DNA from: Caulobacter endophyticus
Lineage (GTDB): Bacteria > Pseudomonadota > Alphaproteobacteria > Caulobacterales > Caulobacteraceae
DNA length: 64,000 nt
Assembly (NCBI RefSeq): GCF_029543245.1
Contig: NZ_JARQWV010000006.1
Location: 124,001-188,000, forward strand
Direction of reading: 5' to 3'
This document shows positions 61,710 through 64,000 of the stretch, piece by piece (within the stretch, counting starts at the first letter, position 1; each line of letters opens with the position of its first letter). The notes under the pieces were generated by a model. It was given only the letters and a program-made list of their open reading frames with translations, was not told the DNA's origin and ran no database searches. The position numbers were made by a program, and so were the translations under genes.

Positions 61710-64000
61710 TCACGTCCCCCGGGGCTTGGCCCGCGTCGTCGGCGCCGCGCTGGCCGGATCATCCGGCCACACATGCCGGGGATAGCGCCCCTTCATCTCG
61801 ACCTTCACCTCGCGCCAGGAGCCTTTCCAAAAACCCGGCAGGTCCTTGGTGATCTGGATCGGACGATGGGCGGGCGACAGGAGGGCCAGGGTCAGGGGGA
61901 CCTTGCCGTGGGCCACGCAGGGGTGCTCGGCCAGGCCGTAGAGCTCGCCCACCCGCACCTCGACGCGAGGACCGCCTTCCGCGCCATAGTCGATGGCGAA
62001 GGTCGAGCCGGTGGGGGCGGTGAAGCGGGCCGGGGCCTGGGCCTCGATGCGGCCCTGCATGTCCCACGGGATCAGGGTCTTGATCGCCGCCTCCAGCGTG
62101 GCCTCGTCGATGCCGGCCAGGGACGAGCGGCCGGCCAGCAGGGGTTCGAGCCACTCGTCCAGCCGCGCGACCAGGGCCGCTTCCGACAGGTCCGGCCAGG
62201 CGTCTCCGTCATTGGCGCGCAGGAAGGCCACGCGGTCGAGCAGCCCCCTGCCCCGCTCGCCCAGCTTCAGGGCTGACAGGCCGTCGCTGCGCACCTGGTC
62301 GGCCAGGGCCCCGGCGATCAGGGCCGGGTCGGGCTTTTCGATGGTCTTCTCGTCGATGACGAGCTTGCCCAGGCGCAGCAGGCGCTTGGCGCGCAGCTTG
62401 CCGCCGCCGCTGGTCTCCAGCCGGTCTTCCGCCACCAGCCGGTCGGCGAAGGCGGCGCGCAGGGCTTCTTCGTCCAGCGGGGCGGCCAGCAGGATGCGGT
62501 CGCGGGCGTCGCCGCCGCCCAGTTCGCCGACGGCCAGCCAGGTCTCACGGGCTAGGGCGTCGGTCGGCTCCAGATAGACGCCGCGGCCGCTGGCCAGCTG
62601 GTACTCGCCAGGCTTGCCGCGCGCGCGGGCCACCCGCTCGGGATAGGCCTCGGCCAGCAGCAGGGCGTCGTCCAGGGGCTCGGCGCCGCTCGGCTTACCC
62701 GCCTGCCGCGACCAGCGCTCGGCCAGGGCGCGGGCGTCGCGGGCCCTCGGCGTACGGTCCCGCCCAAAGCCCTCCAGCCGGCCGCGCAGGTCGACGCCTC
62801 GGCCGCCAAGCCCCTGCTCGCTGAGCACGGCGGCGATCTCGGCGGCGCGGTGCGCCTGTCCGCTGGCGGCGGCGCGGGCGACCATGTGGGCCAGACGCGG
62901 GGCCAGAGGCATGTTCGACAGCGCCTTGCCGTGCGCGGTCAGCCCGCCATTGGCGTCCAGCGCCTGCAAGCGGTTCAGCAGCGACCGCGCCTCGCTGAAG
63001 GCCGCGCGCGGCGGCGGGTCGAGGAAGGCCAAGCCTTCCGCATCCTTGGCGCCCCAGCGGGCGAGATCCAGGGCTAGGCGCGACAGGTCGGCCTCGAGGA
63101 TCTCGGGCCGGGCGAAAGCGGGCAGCGCGCGGGTCTCGGGCTCGTCCCACAGGCGGTAGCAGACGCCCGGCTCGGTGCGGCCGGCGCGCCCCCGGCGCTG
63201 GTCGGCGGCGGCGCGGGCCACGCGCACGGTCTCCAGCCGGGTCAGGCCGCTGGAAGAATCGAAGCGCGGCACGCGCGACAGGCCGGCGTCGATGACGACG
63301 CGCACACCCTCGATGGTCAGGCTGGTCTCGGCGATCGAGGTGGCCAGCACCACCTTGCGGCGGCCTGCGGGCGTGGGCTGCACCGCGCGGTCCTGTTCGG
63401 CCGGTTCCAGCGCGCCATATAAAGGAGCAAGATCGACGTCCGGCCGGCGCAGGCGTTCGGCTAGCCAGCTCTCGGCCCGGCGGATCTCGCCCTGGCCCGG
63501 CAGGAAGACCAGGATCGAGCCGCTTTCCTCGGCCAGCGCCCGCTCGACGGCGCGCCCGACCCGCTCCTCAAGGCGCTGGCGGTCGTCGCGGCCCAGATAG
63601 CGGGTCTCGACCGGGAACATCCGGCCCTCGCTCTCCACCACCGGCGCATCACCCAGCAGGGCAGAGACGCGGGCCCCGTCCAGCGTGGCCGACATCACCA
63701 GGATCTTGAGGTCATCGCGCAGCAGGCCCTGCGCATCCCGGGCCAGGGCCAGGCCCAGGTCAGCGTCCAGGCTGCGCTCGTGGAACTCGTCGAAGATCAC
63801 GCAGGCCACGCCGTCCAGGCCCGGGTCGTCGAGAATCATCCGGGTAAAGACGCCCTCGGTGACCACTTCCACCCGCGTTCTGGCCGACACCTTGGACTGC
63901 AACCGCACGCGGAAACCGACCGTGTCGCCGACGCTTTCGCCCAGGGTCTGGGCCATGCGCGAGGCGGCGGCCCGGGCGGCCAGCCGGCGAGGCTCCAGCA
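61710..64000 (-). CDS. hrpB: ATP-dependent helicase HrpB (5' end outside window)
   Basis: At least 763 residues of a DEAH-box helicase. Visible motifs are the DEAH-variant DEFHERSLDADLGLALARD, SATLDGARV, LPGQGEIRRAESWL, VVLATSIAETSLTIEGVRVVIDAG and QRRGRAGRTEPG, then the HrpB-specific C-terminal region (SLAGIDEATLEAAIKTLIPWDMQGRIEAQAPARF). Walker A lies beyond the edge: the frame is open to the last base (LEPRRLAARAAASR before MAQTLGE). HrpB is a probable RNA helicase of unclear role. Downstream it meets the HEPN gene across about 105 bases. Confidence 0.93.
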   Translation of the reverse strand, partial: LEPRRLAARAAASRMAQTLGESVGDTVGFRVRLQSKVSARTRVEVVTEGVFTRMILDDPGLDGVACVIFDEFHERSLDADLGLALARDAQGLLRDDLKILVMSATLDGARVSALLGDAPVVESEGRMFPVETRYLGRDDRQRLEERVGRAVERALAEESGSILVFLPGQGEIRRAESWLAERLRRPDVDLAPLYGALEPAEQDRAVQPTPAGRRKVVLATSIAETSLTIEGVRVVIDAGLSRVPRFDSSSGLTRLETVRVARAAADQRRGRAGRTEPGVCYRLWDEPETRALPAFARPEILEADLSRLALDLARWGAKDAEGLAFLDPPPRAAFSEARSLLNRLQALDANGGLTAHGKALSNMPLAPRLAHMVARAAASGQAHRAAEIAAVLSEQGLGGRGVDLRGRLEGFGRDRTPRARDARALAERWSRQAGKPSGAEPLDDALLLAEAYPERVARARGKPGEYQLASGRGVYLEPTDALARETWLAVGELGGGDARDRILLAAPLDEEALRAAFADRLVAEDRLETSGGGKLRAKRLLRLGKLVIDEKTIEKPDPALIAGALADQVRSDGLSALKLGERGRGLLDRVAFLRANDGDAWPDLSEAALVARLDEWLEPLLAGRSSLAGIDEATLEAAIKTLIPWDMQGRIEAQAPARFTAPTGSTFAIDYGAEGGPRVEVRVGELYGLAEHPCVAHGKVPLTLALLSPAHRPIQITKDLPGFWKGSWREVKVEMKGRYPRHVWPDDPASAAPTTRAKPRGT

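Overview
This 64 kb window is a high-GC chromosomal segment from an alphaproteobacterium of the Caulobacter type. The evidence is a complete divergent hfsD / hfsABC holdfast polysaccharide export and polymerisation locus, a near-consensus CtrA box between hfsA and hfsD, the rpoZ-rel and pyrE-pdxJ-acpS-lepB-rnc-era gene orders, large TonB-dependent receptors, and DUF2336, DUF3297 and RcnB-type small proteins. No rRNA, tRNA, CRISPR array, phage or transposase gene was seen. Almost all very long open frames antisense to real genes are GC-driven shadows.

Layout. 0-3.3 kb: end of a HAD phosphatase, a small hypothetical gene, then a radical SAM DNA-repair-type protein coupled to a UdgX-family uracil-DNA binding protein. 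3.5-9.7 kb: ECF sigma factor, FecR anti-sigma factor and STN-type TonB receptor, interrupted by a 1.3 kb repeat-filled gap. 9.8-15.7 kb: orphan HisKA_2 kinase, P1 aminopeptidase, MarR regulator, a Cys/His-rich membrane protein, DUF3297 and a serine hydrolase. 15.7-23.4 kb: parC, then a two-component system divergent from a TonB receptor with a glycine-rich insertion. 23.4-36.6 kb: recO, nat, a membrane protein, era, rnc, lepB, an S41 peptidase, a lipoprotein, acpS, pdxJ, pyrE, a Nudix hydrolase, an AhpD-like protein, rel and rpoZ. 36.7-46.5 kb: folK, a NYN nuclease, a family 5 uracil-DNA glycosylase, a periplasmic sugar module (esterase, Gfo/Idh oxidoreductase, SMP-30 lactonase) with glycerol kinase, DUF2336, NAD kinase and an Hpt protein. 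46.5-51.2 kb: folD and the carotenoid operon crtY-crtI-crtB. 51.2-56.9 kb: holdfast genes, a Sel1-type protein and a glutathione transferase. 57-59.8 kb: an RcnB-like protein, a low-complexity secreted protein and gatB. 60.1-61.6 kb: a visibly A/T-richer pair of unrecognised genes with a PD-(D/E)xK-like motif and a HEPN motif. 61.7 kb to the end: hrpB helicase, cut by the window edge.

The genes mostly serve independent housekeeping tasks. Functional groups are three uracil/DNA-repair proteins, two envelope signalling systems tied to TonB receptors, the holdfast export machinery and a carotenoid pathway from geranylgeranyl diphosphate to a cyclised carotene.

Three dispersed repeat families stand out: palindromic G/C-rich elements (one read in frame inside udgX, two abutting the stop codons of rnc and rel), a 29-nt unit placed as inverted pairs in convergent gaps, and a 114-bp element with terminal inverted repeats present twice. 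The most notable candidates for new biology are the PD-(D/E)xK/HEPN gene pair and the probable CTG start codon of rel.
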